The notes beneath the pieces were generated by a model that was given only the letters and a program-made list of their open reading frames with translations, searched no databases and was not told the DNA's origin. A program made the translations under genes and the position numbers. A stretch of 64,000 bases of DNA from positions 124,001-188,000 of the forward strand of contig CAJYPK010000034.1 in the NCBI GenBank assembly GCA_913776615.1, read 5' to 3'. Of this stretch, positions 46,015-54,613 are shown one piece after another. The stretch's first letter is position 1. Each line of letters begins with the position of its first letter. The DNA comes from an uncultured Hymenobacter sp. (GTDB lineage: Bacteria; Bacteroidota; Bacteroidia; Cytophagales; Hymenobacteraceae).

Positions 46015-47043
46015 TTATTCCTGATACAGCACCTGCAATAAGGTCTGCCCCACAGCTTTCATCGTCTTACGGTCGATGATGCTCATGTTGTCGGCCGTAG
46101 TGTGGTGGTAAGCTGGGAAGTACTGCTCCCCAAAGGCCGGGTGATCGTAGATGTCCACCGTAGGGATACCCGCCTGGTTGATGTAAACGTGGTCATCGGT
46201 GATGGCCCCCGTATCCTTAAACAGGAAGTAGTCGGAATAGCCAATTTTGGCGGCCGTATTCCAGATTTTATCGACCACATCGCGGGCTTTTTCCAGCGAC
46301 GTGCCCTCGCGGGTGAAGTGACCGTCTTTGGCACCCACCATGTCGAGCAGCACGCCATATTCGGCCTTGTAGCCGGGAGGAACCATATTTTTAGCCCAGT
46401 ACTGCGAGCCCAGGCACCAGCCGTCGCCTTGGTTTTCGAGCAGGTTTTTCTGGCCTTCGATCAGGCCGGCGTCGTAGCCCCAGTCCTCAGCATCGACCAG
46501 GATGACATCAACGCCCACGTTGGGCGCCAGCTTTTCGGGCTGCTGGCTGAGGGTACGAATAATCTCCAGTGCGGTGGCCGTGGCGCTGGCCCCGTCGCTG
46601 GCCCCGTCCATGGGCAGCTTGCGCTTAGCCTTATCCTTTTCGCCATCGGCGAAGGGGCGGGTGTCCCAGTGCGCGAAGATGGCCACGCGCCGCGCCGCCG
46701 TGGGCTGGTACTGGGCCACGATGTTGCGGCCGTTGATGTTGGTACCGTCGAAGGTCATGGCCTTGAAGGGCTGCTCGTACACCGTCAGCCCGAAGCTCTT
46801 GAGCTTGGCCACGAGGTAATTGCCGCAGGCTACGTGGGCCGGCGTGTTGGGCACGCGCGGCCCGAAGGCCACCTGCTTGGCGGTGTAGGCGTAGGCCGAG
46901 TCGGCATTGAACGCCGGCACCTTAACGGCCGGGGTCTCAGTGGGCTGGCTGGCCGTTTCGGCCGGTTTTTCGGCCGGGCAGGCCGTGAGCAGCAGCAGGC
47001 CACTCAGCCCGAGCAGGGAGTAGCGAAAGGAGGGAAAACGCAT
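46015..47043 (-). CDS. M28-family zinc peptidase lipoprotein (glutaminyl cyclase-like)
   Basis: A 342-residue lipoprotein (lipobox LTAC at about residue 22) with an M28 aminopeptidase fold. Zinc ligands and catalytic residues are seen in FAHWDTRPF, DGASDGASA and VDAEDWGYD, and a late His in YDHPAFGEQ/YHHTTADN. The sequence, especially HWDTRP with DxASDGA, is closest to secreted glutaminyl-peptide cyclotransferase-like members, so it may form N-terminal pyroglutamate on exported proteins rather than cut peptides. Both options are open. Confidence 0.82.
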   Translation of the reverse strand: MRFPSFRYSLLGLSGLLLLTACPAEKPAETASQPTETPAVKVPAFNADSAYAYTAKQVAFGPRVPNTPAHVACGNYLVAKLKSFGLTVYEQPFKAMTFDGTNINGRNIVAQYQPTAARRVAIFAHWDTRPFADGEKDKAKRKLPMDGASDGASATATALEIIRTLSQQPEKLAPNVGVDVILVDAEDWGYDAGLIEGQKNLLENQGDGWCLGSQYWAKNMVPPGYKAEYGVLLDMVGAKDGHFTREGTSLEKARDVVDKIWNTAAKIGYSDYFLFKDTGAITDDHVYINQAGIPTVDIYDHPAFGEQYFPAYHHTTADNMSIIDRKTMKAVGQTLLQVLYQE

Positions 47044-47180
47044 AGGGGTACGACTGTCGTCCTGAGCTTGCGAAGGACCTTAATCACGCCAACGCCGCAG
47101 ATGGGTAGCTTATTTCCGACGAGGGCAGCCGTGACAAGATGCGCCCTTCGTCAGCCGGATAAATTGCGAGCGGCCGGGCG

Positions 47181-48692
47181 CTAGTCTTCGCTGTACGCCC
47201 ACTCGACGCCCGTTTTAGTGTCTTTAATCACGATGCCCTGGCTTTTGAGGGCGGTGCGAATCTGGTCTACTTTATCGTAAGCCTTTTCCGACTTGGCTTC
47301 CTGGTAAAAGCCCAGCGCCAAAGCCAGCAGATCTTCGGCGCTGGCGCGGGGCTCGTCGCGCAGGCCCAGCACGTCGCTCACCACGGCGCGGTAGGCGGCG
47401 CTGGCCTCGGCCACGGCCTCAGGGCTCACTTCGGCCAGAGCGGCGGGACTGGCGGCCAGCGAGTTGAAGCGTTTGAGCAAGTCGAACACGGCGGCCACGG
47501 CGCGGGGCGTGTTCAGGTCGTCGCTCAAAAACTCAAAGGGCTTTTTGCTCAGGGCCAGCAATTGCTGGCTGTTGGCGGCCAGCTTGTCGGCATCGACGGC
47601 GGGCTCGCCGCTGCGCGCTTCCAGCTTGCCGCTATCGAGCAGGCGCAGGCCGTTCATAAGCTTGCGGAAACCCTTGCGGGCGGCTTGCAGGGCCTCGTCG
47701 CTGAGGTCGATGGGCGAGCGGTACTGAGCTTGCAGGAAGAAGAAGCGCAGCGTCATGGGCGAATACGCCTGCGAGAGTGCGGCGCTCTGGCCCTGGAACA
47801 TTTCGTTGAGTGTTACGAAATTGCCGAGCGACTTACTCATCTTCTGGCCATTGACGGTCAGCATGTTGTTGTGCAGCCAGAAGCGCGCGCCCGTGCTGGG
47901 CGTGCCCGAGGCTTCGTTCTGGGCGATTTCGCATTCGTGGTGCGGAAACATGAGGTCGAGCCCGCCGCCGTGGATGTCGAACTCGGCCCCGAGGTACTTG
48001 CGGCTCATGGCCGAGCATTCGAGGTGCCAGCCGGGGAAGCCCTCGCCCCAGGGCGAGGGCCAGCGCATGAGGTGCTCGGGCGCGGCCTTTTTCCAGAGCG
48101 CAAAGTCGGCGGGCGAGCGCTTTTCGTCCTGCCCGGCCAGCTCGGCGCGGGTATTGGCCAGCAACTCCTCCACCACGCGGCCCGAGAGGCGGCCGTAGTT
48201 GAGGCCCTCGGCGTTGTACTTGGGCACGTCGAAGTACACCGAGCCGTTGACCTCATAGGCCAGGCCCCGGTCGAGAATTTCGGAAATCAGCCCGATTTGC
48301 TCGGTGATGTGGCCGCTGGCCTGGGGCTCGATGTCGGGCGGGAGGCAGCCCAGCGCGCTCATGGCCTGGCGGTAGCGCACGGTGTAGTGCTGGGCTACCT
48401 GCATGGGCTCCAACTTCTGGGCGCGGGCGGTTTTGGCCATTTTATCCTCGCCCTCGTCGCTGTCGCCCACGAGGTGGCCCACGTCGGTGATGTTGCGCAC
48501 GTAGCGCACCTGGTAGCCCAGGTAGCGCAGGTAGCGGGTGAGCACGTCGAACACGATGGGACCGCGGGCGTTGCCCAGGTGAGCGTCGTTGTACACCGTG
48601 GGGCCGCAGAGGTAGAGGCCCACCAGCGGCGGGTGCACGGGCGTGAAGGTTTCCTTTTTACGGGTCAGCGTGTTGTAAAGCGTGAGCGACAT
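47181..48692 (-). CDS. cysS: Cysteinyl-tRNA synthetase
   Basis: A 503-residue class I synthetase that charges tRNA-Cys. The HIGH-type motif DAHLGNAR follows the first zinc cysteine in [10 protein letters not shown]; other zinc ligands are in WHLECSAM and [13 protein letters not shown] is present exactly (QKMSKSLGN). The start at 48692 (MSLTLYNT) is selected over the ATG at 48728, which adds 12 residues not usual in the family. Confidence 0.95.
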   Translation of the reverse strand: MSLTLYNTLTRKKETFTPVHPPLVGLYLCGPTVYNDAHLGNARGPIVFDVLTRYLRYLGYQVRYVRNITDVGHLVGDSDEGEDKMAKTARAQKLEPMQVAQHYTVRYRQAMSALGCLPPDIEPQASGHITEQIGLISEILDRGLAYEVNGSVYFDVPKYNAEGLNYGRLSGRVVEELLANTRAELAGQDEKRSPADFALWKKAAPEHLMRWPSPWGEGFPGWHLECSAMSRKYLGAEFDIHGGGLDLMFPHHECEIAQNEASGTPSTGARFWLHNNMLTVNGQKMSKSLGNFVTLNEMFQGQSAALSQAYSPMTLRFFFLQAQYRSPIDLSDEALQAARKGFRKLMNGLRLLDSGKLEARSGEPAVDADKLAANSQQLLALSKKPFEFLSDDLNTPRAVAAVFDLLKRFNSLAASPAALAEVSPEAVAEASAAYRAVVSDVLGLRDEPRASAEDLLALALGFYQEAKSEKAYDKVDQIRTALKSQGIVIKDTKTGVEWAYSED

Positions 48693-48889
48693 GGAGTAGT
48701 AGACAGTAGGCCGTGAGCGGTGATTCACCGGTGGGGCTCACGGCGGGGCATCGGAGATAACGCAACGGCGAAGGTGCGGCAAAGTTCAACAAGTAGCGTG
48801 GACTTTGCAGTCCGCATTCGCTTTGCTATCGATGCGGCTTGCAAAGTATGCGCTCGTGTGGATCCCGAATTGCTGTGCCCCTTTGAATT
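48693..48889. other. Non-coding interval upstream of cysS
   Basis: About 200 bases with no supported gene. A short imperfect inverted repeat around GCGTGGACTTTGCAGTCCGC is present (48795-48850). No exact promoter box found; CAAAGTTC at 48780 is a near match on the minus strand. Confidence 0.35.
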
Positions 48890-48974
48890 GAATTAAAAAT
48901 TAAAAATGAGAAATTAAAAATTTACAGGTCAATCGGTTGCTCATTTTTAATTGTTCATTTTTAATTTTTAATTC
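48890..48974. repeat. Inverted simple-repeat spacer (locus D)
   Basis: Units of AATTAAAAATTAAAAATGAG at 48890-48923 face their complement at 48939-48974, with only about 15 bases between. It lies between cysS and the end of the phosphatase gene and contains no gene. Confidence 0.75.
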
Positions 48975-48997
48975 TGTTGAGGGAATTGAAAACCGCG

Positions 48998-50152
48998 CTA
49001 CTTGAGCTGATACAGCGCCTCCACCGGAAAATGGTCGGAATACGGAATTTCGGTGTGCACGCGGCAGGCCAGCACCCGCCACTGCGGACCGGCAAACTGC
49101 TGGTCGATGCGCAGCAGCGGGGGCAGGCGGCCGTGGTAAGTATTGCCCGGCCCGAAGCCCACCGTGGCCCAGGCATTCTGGAGCGAGCCCGCCAGGCGGT
49201 CGTAAGAGTAGGAATAAGGCAGGTCGTTGCAGTCGCCGGCCAGCAGCACCGGGTACGGCGAGCGCGCAATGTGAGCCACCAGCGTGTCGGCCTGCCAGGC
49301 GCGGGCTGCCGCGCCGCGCGCGAAGCGACTGAGCAGGCCACGCCCCTTGCGGCGCAGGCCGGCCTTAGTGGAGCCAGCGGCCACGAGGTCGTCCTCGTCC
49401 AGGCTCATGCTCTGGAGATGGGCATTGAAGATGCGCACCGTGTCGCCGGGGCCGGGGCCAGCTACATCAACCCACATCGCATGGTTCTGGCTGAGGCGAC
49501 CGAAGGCGATTTCGCCCCGCCCCACAATAGGCAAGCGCGAGAAAATCGCCAGCCCAAACTGCGCCCCCATCGGGTTGGTGAGGCTTTTCGAAACAAATAC
49601 CTGCCGCCCGCTGCCCGCCCCCAGCTTCTCCCCTACCCGAAACAAATCACCATCGGCCGAGCGCACCCCGGCCGGCTCCTGGTAAAACTCCTGGAGGCAA
49701 AGCACATCGGCGGGGCTGGCGGCCAGCCAGGCGATAGCCTTGGCGGGCGCGGCAGGGTCGGCCCGCCGCAGGTGGGCGTACACGTTGAAGATGCGTACGT
49801 TGGCCGACAGCAGCCGTAGGCTGCGGGGCTGCGAGGCCCGGGCCCCATCGGCCAGAGGACCAGGAGCGCCCAGCTGGGCTTGCAGCCCGGCCCAGTGCAG
49901 GGGCAGCCCACGCTGCACCTGCGGCCAGGCCAGCACCAGGGCCGCCAGCGGCAGCAAGGCAATGCGACGGCGGCGCACTCCCCAGCCCACCGCCAGCAGC
50001 CCCGCCAGGGCCAGCCACAACGGCACCGTGAGGGCCAGCACGGGGGCCAGCGTCAGTTGCCCGCCCGGCACCCGCTCGGCAGCCACGCTCAGCAGCAGGC
50101 CCAGGAGCGCCAGCCAGGTAAAACGATAGGAAAACAAACGGCGCACAAGCAC
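48998..50152 (-). CDS. Endonuclease/exonuclease/phosphatase family membrane protein
   Basis: A 384-residue protein with two to three N-terminal membrane helices (LALLGLLLSVAAE, VLALTVPLWLALAGLLAVGW) and a C-terminal EEP domain (about 115-384). Motifs of the fold include LLSANVRIFN, VLCLQEFYQE, FNAHLQSM, LLAGDCNDLPYSYSY and the terminal SDHFPV. These metal-dependent enzymes cut phosphodiesters in nucleic acids, lipids or inositol phosphates; the membrane anchor puts the domain outside the cytoplasm. A -7 box (TATTTTTG) lies 31 bases upstream at 50184-50191. Confidence 0.83.
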   Translation of the reverse strand: MLVRRLFSYRFTWLALLGLLLSVAAERVPGGQLTLAPVLALTVPLWLALAGLLAVGWGVRRRRIALLPLAALVLAWPQVQRGLPLHWAGLQAQLGAPGPLADGARASQPRSLRLLSANVRIFNVYAHLRRADPAAPAKAIAWLAASPADVLCLQEFYQEPAGVRSADGDLFRVGEKLGAGSGRQVFVSKSLTNPMGAQFGLAIFSRLPIVGRGEIAFGRLSQNHAMWVDVAGPGPGDTVRIFNAHLQSMSLDEDDLVAAGSTKAGLRRKGRGLLSRFARGAAARAWQADTLVAHIARSPYPVLLAGDCNDLPYSYSYDRLAGSLQNAWATVGFGPGNTYHGRLPPLLRIDQQFAGPQWRVLACRVHTEIPYSDHFPVEALYQLK

Positions 50153-50183
50153 CCGGCGGCGCGTAAGCCGGCCGCCGGGGCCG

Positions 50184-50191
50184 CAAAAATA
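50184..50191 (-). promoter_or_regulatory. -7 promoter box (TATTTTTG) for the EEP-domain gene
   Basis: Exact TAnnTTTG match on the minus strand, 31 bases before the ATG at 50152. Confidence 0.5.
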
Positions 50192-50272
50192 CGGCGAGCC
50201 AGCCCGCTGGCCGGATTGGCGCTTGGGTATCGCGGGCTTAGCTTTACCAGCCAGTTATTTACCAGGTTTTCT

Positions 50273-53200
50273 ATGCAAAATATTTTTTACGCTATTGTCC
50301 TCTGTTTAGCTACGCTAGCCCGTACCGGCCGGGCGCAGGAACCACCGACCGGCTCTCCTCGCCTGGCCGTTGCCCCGCCCGCGGTAGAAACGAATTTAGA
50401 ATTCATAGCCAACAAGGGCCAGTGGCCGGCGGAGGTACGCTACGCGGCGGCGGTGCCCGGCGGCCACCTGTACCTGGAGCCAGGGGGGCTGCGCTACGTG
50501 CTGCTGGAAGCCGTAGAGCACCCGCACGAGCAGCCGGCCCACTCGGCGGCAGCAAGTGCGCGGCCCTCCGCTGCCGGTGCCAACTCGACCCCGGCCGCGG
50601 AAGGTGCCATCAGCGGCCACCAGCTGCGGGTGCGCTTTGCGGGAGCCGACGCAACCACGCCGCTGGCCCCGGCCCAGGCCACCGGCGAGGTGCGCAACTA
50701 CTTGCACGGCAGCGACCCCAGCCGCTGGGCCAGCGCCGTGCCCAGCTATCGGCAGGTGCGCTACCAAGCCCCGTGGCCGGGCATCGCGGCCCGGTTTTAT
50801 GAGAATGCTACCCAGCGCCTGGAATACGATTTTGAGGTTGCGGCCGGGGCCGACGCCAGCCGCGTGCAGCTCCGCTACGAAGGTGCCACCAGCCTCACGC
50901 TCAGCGCCGATGGGCAGCTGCACGTGGGTACCTCGGTGGGGAATCTTACCGAGCTGGCCCCGCACGCCTACCAAGTTGACGCCGCCACGGGCGAGCACCA
51001 GCCGGTGGCCTGCCGCTACCGCCTGCGGGTCGCCGACGCCCACGTGTCGTTTGAGCTGGGCGCTTACGACCACGCCCGGCCGCTGGTCATCGACCCCACG
51101 GTAATTTTTTCGACGTACTCGGGGTCACGGAGCAGCAACTGGGGCTTCACGGCGACCTACGATGCGGCGGGCAACCTCTATTCGGGGGGCATCGTGCTCG
51201 ACGACTCGTTTGACCTGCCCAGCTACCCGACTACGATGGGCGCGTTTCAAACGCGCTTCGGCGGCCTTATCGACATTGCGCTTATCAAATACAACACGAC
51301 CGTCAGCGGGACGGCCGCCCGGGTGTGGGCTACCTACCTGGGCGGTAGCCGCCACGATTTTCCAAGTAGCCTGGTAGTGAATGCGCAAGGCGAGCTTATT
51401 GTGCTGGGCACCTCGGCTTCGAATGACTACCCGACTACCAACGGGGCCTTGCAGCGCGATTTTAAGGGCGGGATATCGGTAGGCCCGTTTGGCGCTTCGA
51501 CCGACAACTTATACCAGGTCAGCAGCGGGACTGACCTCGTTATTACTCGCCTGCGGGCCGACGGTGGAGGACTGGCAGCGTCTACCTACCTAGGCGGGAC
51601 CGGCAACGACGGCATGGCGGCCTACGTGCCTTCGTCGAACGCCCGCCAACTGCCCCAAAACTACGGCGACGCCCTGCGCGGCGATGTGTTTACCGATGCG
51701 CAGGGCAACATCTACGTGGCCTCGGTTACGAGCTCCGCAAACTTCCCGACTACGGCGGGCAGCTTCGGCCCCGGCTACCGGGGTGGCTCCTGCGATGCCG
51801 TGGTGTGCAAGCTGCCCGCCACGCTCGACCGCCTCACCTGGAGCGGCCTGCTGGGCGGCAGCGCAGCCGACGCCGCCTATTCCATTCAGCTCGACTCCCA
51901 GGGCAATGCCTACGTGGGCGGGGGTACGCTCAGCCCCGCCTTCCCCGGCACGGGCGGCGGCTACCAGGCGCAGGCGCAGGGCAGCGTCGATGGCTTCGTG
52001 GCTCGCATCGCGGCCAATGGCAGTACCGTGCAGCGCGCCACCTACCTGGGCACCGATAAATACGACCAGGCGTTTTTTATCCAAATCGGGGCCGATGGCG
52101 GGGTGTACGTACTGGGTCAGACCCTGGGCCGGTGGCCGGTGAGCGCGGGCATCTACAGTAATCCGGGCAGCTGCCAGTTTATTCAAAAGCTCAGTCCGGA
52201 ATTGGACAGGAGCTTGCTGAGTACGGTCTTCGGCAGCGGGCGCAGCACGATTGACATTTCGCCGACGGCCTTTTTGGTAGACCAGTGCGACCGCGTCTAC
52301 GCCAGTGGCTGGGGGGGCGATGTGAACGGCAACCGCAATCAGCTCTACACCTATCCCGGCTTCGTAAACCAGAATGGCTTTACCCACGGCATGCCCACCA
52401 CGCCCAATGCCGTGCGCACTGCGCCCGACAATCCCACGGCCGGCTCTGATTTCTACCTGGCGCAATTTGCCCCGGGAATGACTGGCCTTACCTATGCTAC
52501 TTTCTACGGCGACCCCAACTCTGGCTCACGGGGCGACCACGTCGACGGCGGCACCTCGCGCTTCGACCCGCGCGGCGTCGTGTACGCCGCTGCCTGCGCC
52601 TGCGCTAGCTTCAGCGGCTTTCCTATGCCGCCCGGAGCCTTCAGCTACGCCACGACCAACGGCACCGGTAGCTCCTTGCTGTGTAATAACGCGGCTTTCA
52701 AGCTGAATTTTGAGCCAACCACCGCCGACGTGGGTAAAGACCAGGCACTGTGCGTCACGGCACCGCCCCTGGCACTGAGCGGCCGGCCCGGCGGCGGCTT
52801 CTGGACCGGACCGGGGGTAGCGGGCTCGGTAGCCACGGGCTTTACCTTCACGCCCAGCCCGACGCTGGTCGGCGCGCAAGTACTCACGTACACCGTGCCG
52901 GGCGCGGCGAATGCCTGTACGACCTCGGCCCGGCTCACCGTCACGGTAGAGGCATCGACGCCGGCTACGGCCTCGGCGCCGGCGTCGATCTGCGCGAGCG
53001 GCGGGCCGGTGGCCCTTACTACCGGCCGCCCGGCCGGGGGCATCTGGACGGGGCCAGGCGTGTCGGGGTCGGTGGCTACGGGCTTTTTCTTCACGCCCAC
53101 CCAGGCGCTGCTGGGCACCCAGCAGCTCTCTTACACCATCATCGACCCAGCTTCCTGCGGCGGGGGCCGGACCCGGGCCACGGTGGCCGTAGTAGTGCTC

Positions 53201-53938
53201 CCGGCGCCCACCGTGGTGCTCCCGCCCGACACTGTGCTGTGCCCGGGCAGCAGCCAATCCTTCCGGCTACGGGCCTCGCCGGCCGGGGGCGTGTGGACCG
53301 GGCCGGGCATATCGGCGGGCAACGTATTTTCGCCGATGCTGCCGGGCACCAGCGTACTTACCTACGCTGTCGATTCGGGTAAATCCTGCCCGGTAGTGGC
53401 TACGCGCCGCATTACGCTATTGGCTCAGCCGGTGCTGGCACCTACGCTTATTCCGGGCAGCTGCACCCCGAGCGCGGTAGCGCCGGTAGTGGTGCACTAC
53501 CAGCAGCCGGCTACCGGCCTACCCGCCGACGCGGTGCTGACCTGGAATTTTGGTGATGCCAGCCGCGATACGGTCGGGCTTGACGTAACGCACACCTACT
53601 TTACCGAAGGCACCTTTCACCCCCGGGCGACGCTCCGTTTCAATCAGGGTCGCTGTGAGCAGGTCGCCACGCTACCGGCCGTCACGGTGGAGAAAATGTT
53701 CATTCCAAACGCCTTCACGCCCAACGCCGACCGCGTCAACGATTTTTTCGAGCCCCGAATCGGTGGCTGTCCGCCGCGCCTGCAAATATTCTCGCGCTGG
53801 GGCCAGCGGGTGTACGAAAGCGCAGCCTACCACAACGACTGGAACGGCACCGGCCTGACCCCAGGCATTTATTACTACCTACTCACTCCTCCCAACGGTG
53901 CCCCATCCATCAAAGGCTGGGTGGAATTACTGCGGTGA
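50273..53938 (+). CDS. Large T9SS type B surface protein with SBBP repeats
   Basis: A 1221-residue secreted protein: signal peptide (MQNIFYAIVLCLATLA), a DUF7948-like N-terminal domain (about 40-280, EFIANKGQWPAEVRYAA), several SBBP beta-propeller repeats (about 290-800, such as WATYLGGSRHDFPSSL and AASTYLGGTGNDG), repeated Ig-like units with GGxWTGPGV/GxWTGPGI (about 830-1070), a PKD-like domain (LTWNFGDASRDTVGLDVTHTY) and a gliding-motility-associated C-terminal domain (FIPNAFTPNADRVNDFF to IKGWVELL). The last domain marks export by T9SS. The start at 50273 is chosen for its signal peptide; the frame is open to 49880. Likely a surface adhesin or matrix protein. Confidence 0.88.
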   Translation: MQNIFYAIVLCLATLARTGRAQEPPTGSPRLAVAPPAVETNLEFIANKGQWPAEVRYAAAVPGGHLYLEPGGLRYVLLEAVEHPHEQPAHSAAASARPSAAGANSTPAAEGAISGHQLRVRFAGADATTPLAPAQATGEVRNYLHGSDPSRWASAVPSYRQVRYQAPWPGIAARFYENATQRLEYDFEVAAGADASRVQLRYEGATSLTLSADGQLHVGTSVGNLTELAPHAYQVDAATGEHQPVACRYRLRVADAHVSFELGAYDHARPLVIDPTVIFSTYSGSRSSNWGFTATYDAAGNLYSGGIVLDDSFDLPSYPTTMGAFQTRFGGLIDIALIKYNTTVSGTAARVWATYLGGSRHDFPSSLVVNAQGELIVLGTSASNDYPTTNGALQRDFKGGISVGPFGASTDNLYQVSSGTDLVITRLRADGGGLAASTYLGGTGNDGMAAYVPSSNARQLPQNYGDALRGDVFTDAQGNIYVASVTSSANFPTTAGSFGPGYRGGSCDAVVCKLPATLDRLTWSGLLGGSAADAAYSIQLDSQGNAYVGGGTLSPAFPGTGGGYQAQAQGSVDGFVARIAANGSTVQRATYLGTDKYDQAFFIQIGADGGVYVLGQTLGRWPVSAGIYSNPGSCQFIQKLSPELDRSLLSTVFGSGRSTIDISPTAFLVDQCDRVYASGWGGDVNGNRNQLYTYPGFVNQNGFTHGMPTTPNAVRTAPDNPTAGSDFYLAQFAPGMTGLTYATFYGDPNSGSRGDHVDGGTSRFDPRGVVYAAACACASFSGFPMPPGAFSYATTNGTGSSLLCNNAAFKLNFEPTTADVGKDQALCVTAPPLALSGRPGGGFWTGPGVAGSVATGFTFTPSPTLVGAQVLTYTVPGAANACTTSARLTVTVEASTPATASAPASICASGGPVALTTGRPAGGIWTGPGVSGSVATGFFFTPTQALLGTQQLSYTIIDPASCGGGRTRATVAVVVLPAPTVVLPPDTVLCPGSSQSFRLRASPAGGVWTGPGISAGNVFSPMLPGTSVLTYAVDSGKSCPVVATRRITLLAQPVLAPTLIPGSCTPSAVAPVVVHYQQPATGLPADAVLTWNFGDASRDTVGLDVTHTYFTEGTFHPRATLRFNQGRCEQVATLPAVTVEKMFIPNAFTPNADRVNDFFEPRIGGCPPRLQIFSRWGQRVYESAAYHNDWNGTGLTPGIYYYLLTPPNGAPSIKGWVELLR

Positions 53939-54077
53939 GGTGGTGAAGTGGTGAGATGGTGAAGTGGTGAGATGGTGAAATCCCTATCAGAAACTTCCTC
54001 CTTAGCCATCCTGCCGGCGGCTTACCCTTTCACCGCTTCCTTTGTACTCACCATTTCACCACCTCACTATTTCACCA
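53936..54077. repeat. Inverted simple-repeat spacer (locus E)
   Basis: Units of GGTGAAGTGGTGAGATGGTG at 53936-53980 face complementary CACCATTTCACCACCTCAC units at 54049-54077. The left arm starts in the stop codon of the T9SS gene; the right arm stops seven bases before the deaminase ATG. About 70 unrelated bases lie in the centre. Confidence 0.8.
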
Positions 54078-54083
54078 ACAGGT

Positions 54084-54515
54084 ATGGATATTTTTATGAA
54101 AGCTGCCTTTGAGGAGGCACAGCAGGGACGGCGCGAGGGTGGGATCCCGATTGGCTCGGTGCTGGTGCGCGGCCAGGAAATAGTGGGCCGCGGTCACAAC
54201 AAGCGCGTGCAGGAGCTCGACCCCATTGCCCACGGCGAGATGGACGCCCTGCGCAACGCCGGCCGCCAGCGCACTTACCGCGATACCGTACTATACACCA
54301 CGCTCATGCCCTGCTACATGTGCGCGGGTACCATCGTGCAGTTCAAAATCCCCAAAGTAGTTGTGGGCGAAGCGCAGACCTTCGGTGAGTCGCTGGAGTT
54401 TTTACAGTCGCACGGCGTAGAGGTTGAAATTCTCAATGCCCCCGAATGCGTGGCCATGATGGAAGAATTCATCCAGGCCGAGCCCACCCTCTGGAACGAA
54501 GACATTATGGAGTAA
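54084..54515 (+). CDS. Cytosine deaminase of the yeast Fcy1 type
   Basis: A 143-residue zinc-dependent deaminase of the cytidine deaminase fold. Zinc ligands are His50 and the PCYMC cysteines 77 and 80; Glu52 in HGE is the proton shuttle. The C-terminal FIQAEPTLWNEDIME, with Trp137 and Asp140, matches the substrate-closing tail of yeast cytosine deaminase (Trp152, Asp155) and is not found in TadA. It should convert cytosine to uracil in pyrimidine salvage. The ATG at 54084 is chosen because the extra in-frame residues upstream (from 54042) are translated simple repeat. Confidence 0.8.
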   Translation: MDIFMKAAFEEAQQGRREGGIPIGSVLVRGQEIVGRGHNKRVQELDPIAHGEMDALRNAGRQRTYRDTVLYTTLMPCYMCAGTIVQFKIPKVVVGEAQTFGESLEFLQSHGVEVEILNAPECVAMMEEFIQAEPTLWNEDIME

Positions 54516-54517
54516 AC

Positions 54518-54610
54518 TGTCTTGTAGGGTAAGCTTCAGCTTGCCCGGCGTCCGGTGAGTTACGACCACCCCGACGCCGGGCAAGCTAAAGCTTGCCCCA
54601 CAAGCAGACA
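54518..54610. repeat. Imperfect long palindrome after the deaminase gene
   Basis: Arms near 54518-54552 and 54573-54610 (TGTCTTGTAGGGTAAGCTT against its complement with several mismatches) enclose about 20 bases. The core GTAAGCTT-AGCTTGC resembles the palindrome at 40522-40629. It separates the deaminase from the convergent EnvC-like gene. Confidence 0.7.
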
Positions 54611-54613
54611 AGA

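Noticed and set aside
48795-48850. Possible small RNA upstream of cysS
   Set aside because: A short inverted repeat is present, but no promoter box or terminator supports a transcript.
49880-50272. Long N-terminal extension of the T9SS type B protein
   Set aside because: It is Gln/Arg-rich antisense of the EEP-domain gene; the signal peptide starts at 50273.
53936-53980. Possible CRISPR-like array from regularly spaced GGTGA units
   Set aside because: Units are only 8-10 bases with no spacers, and a complementary arm follows; no cas genes are present.
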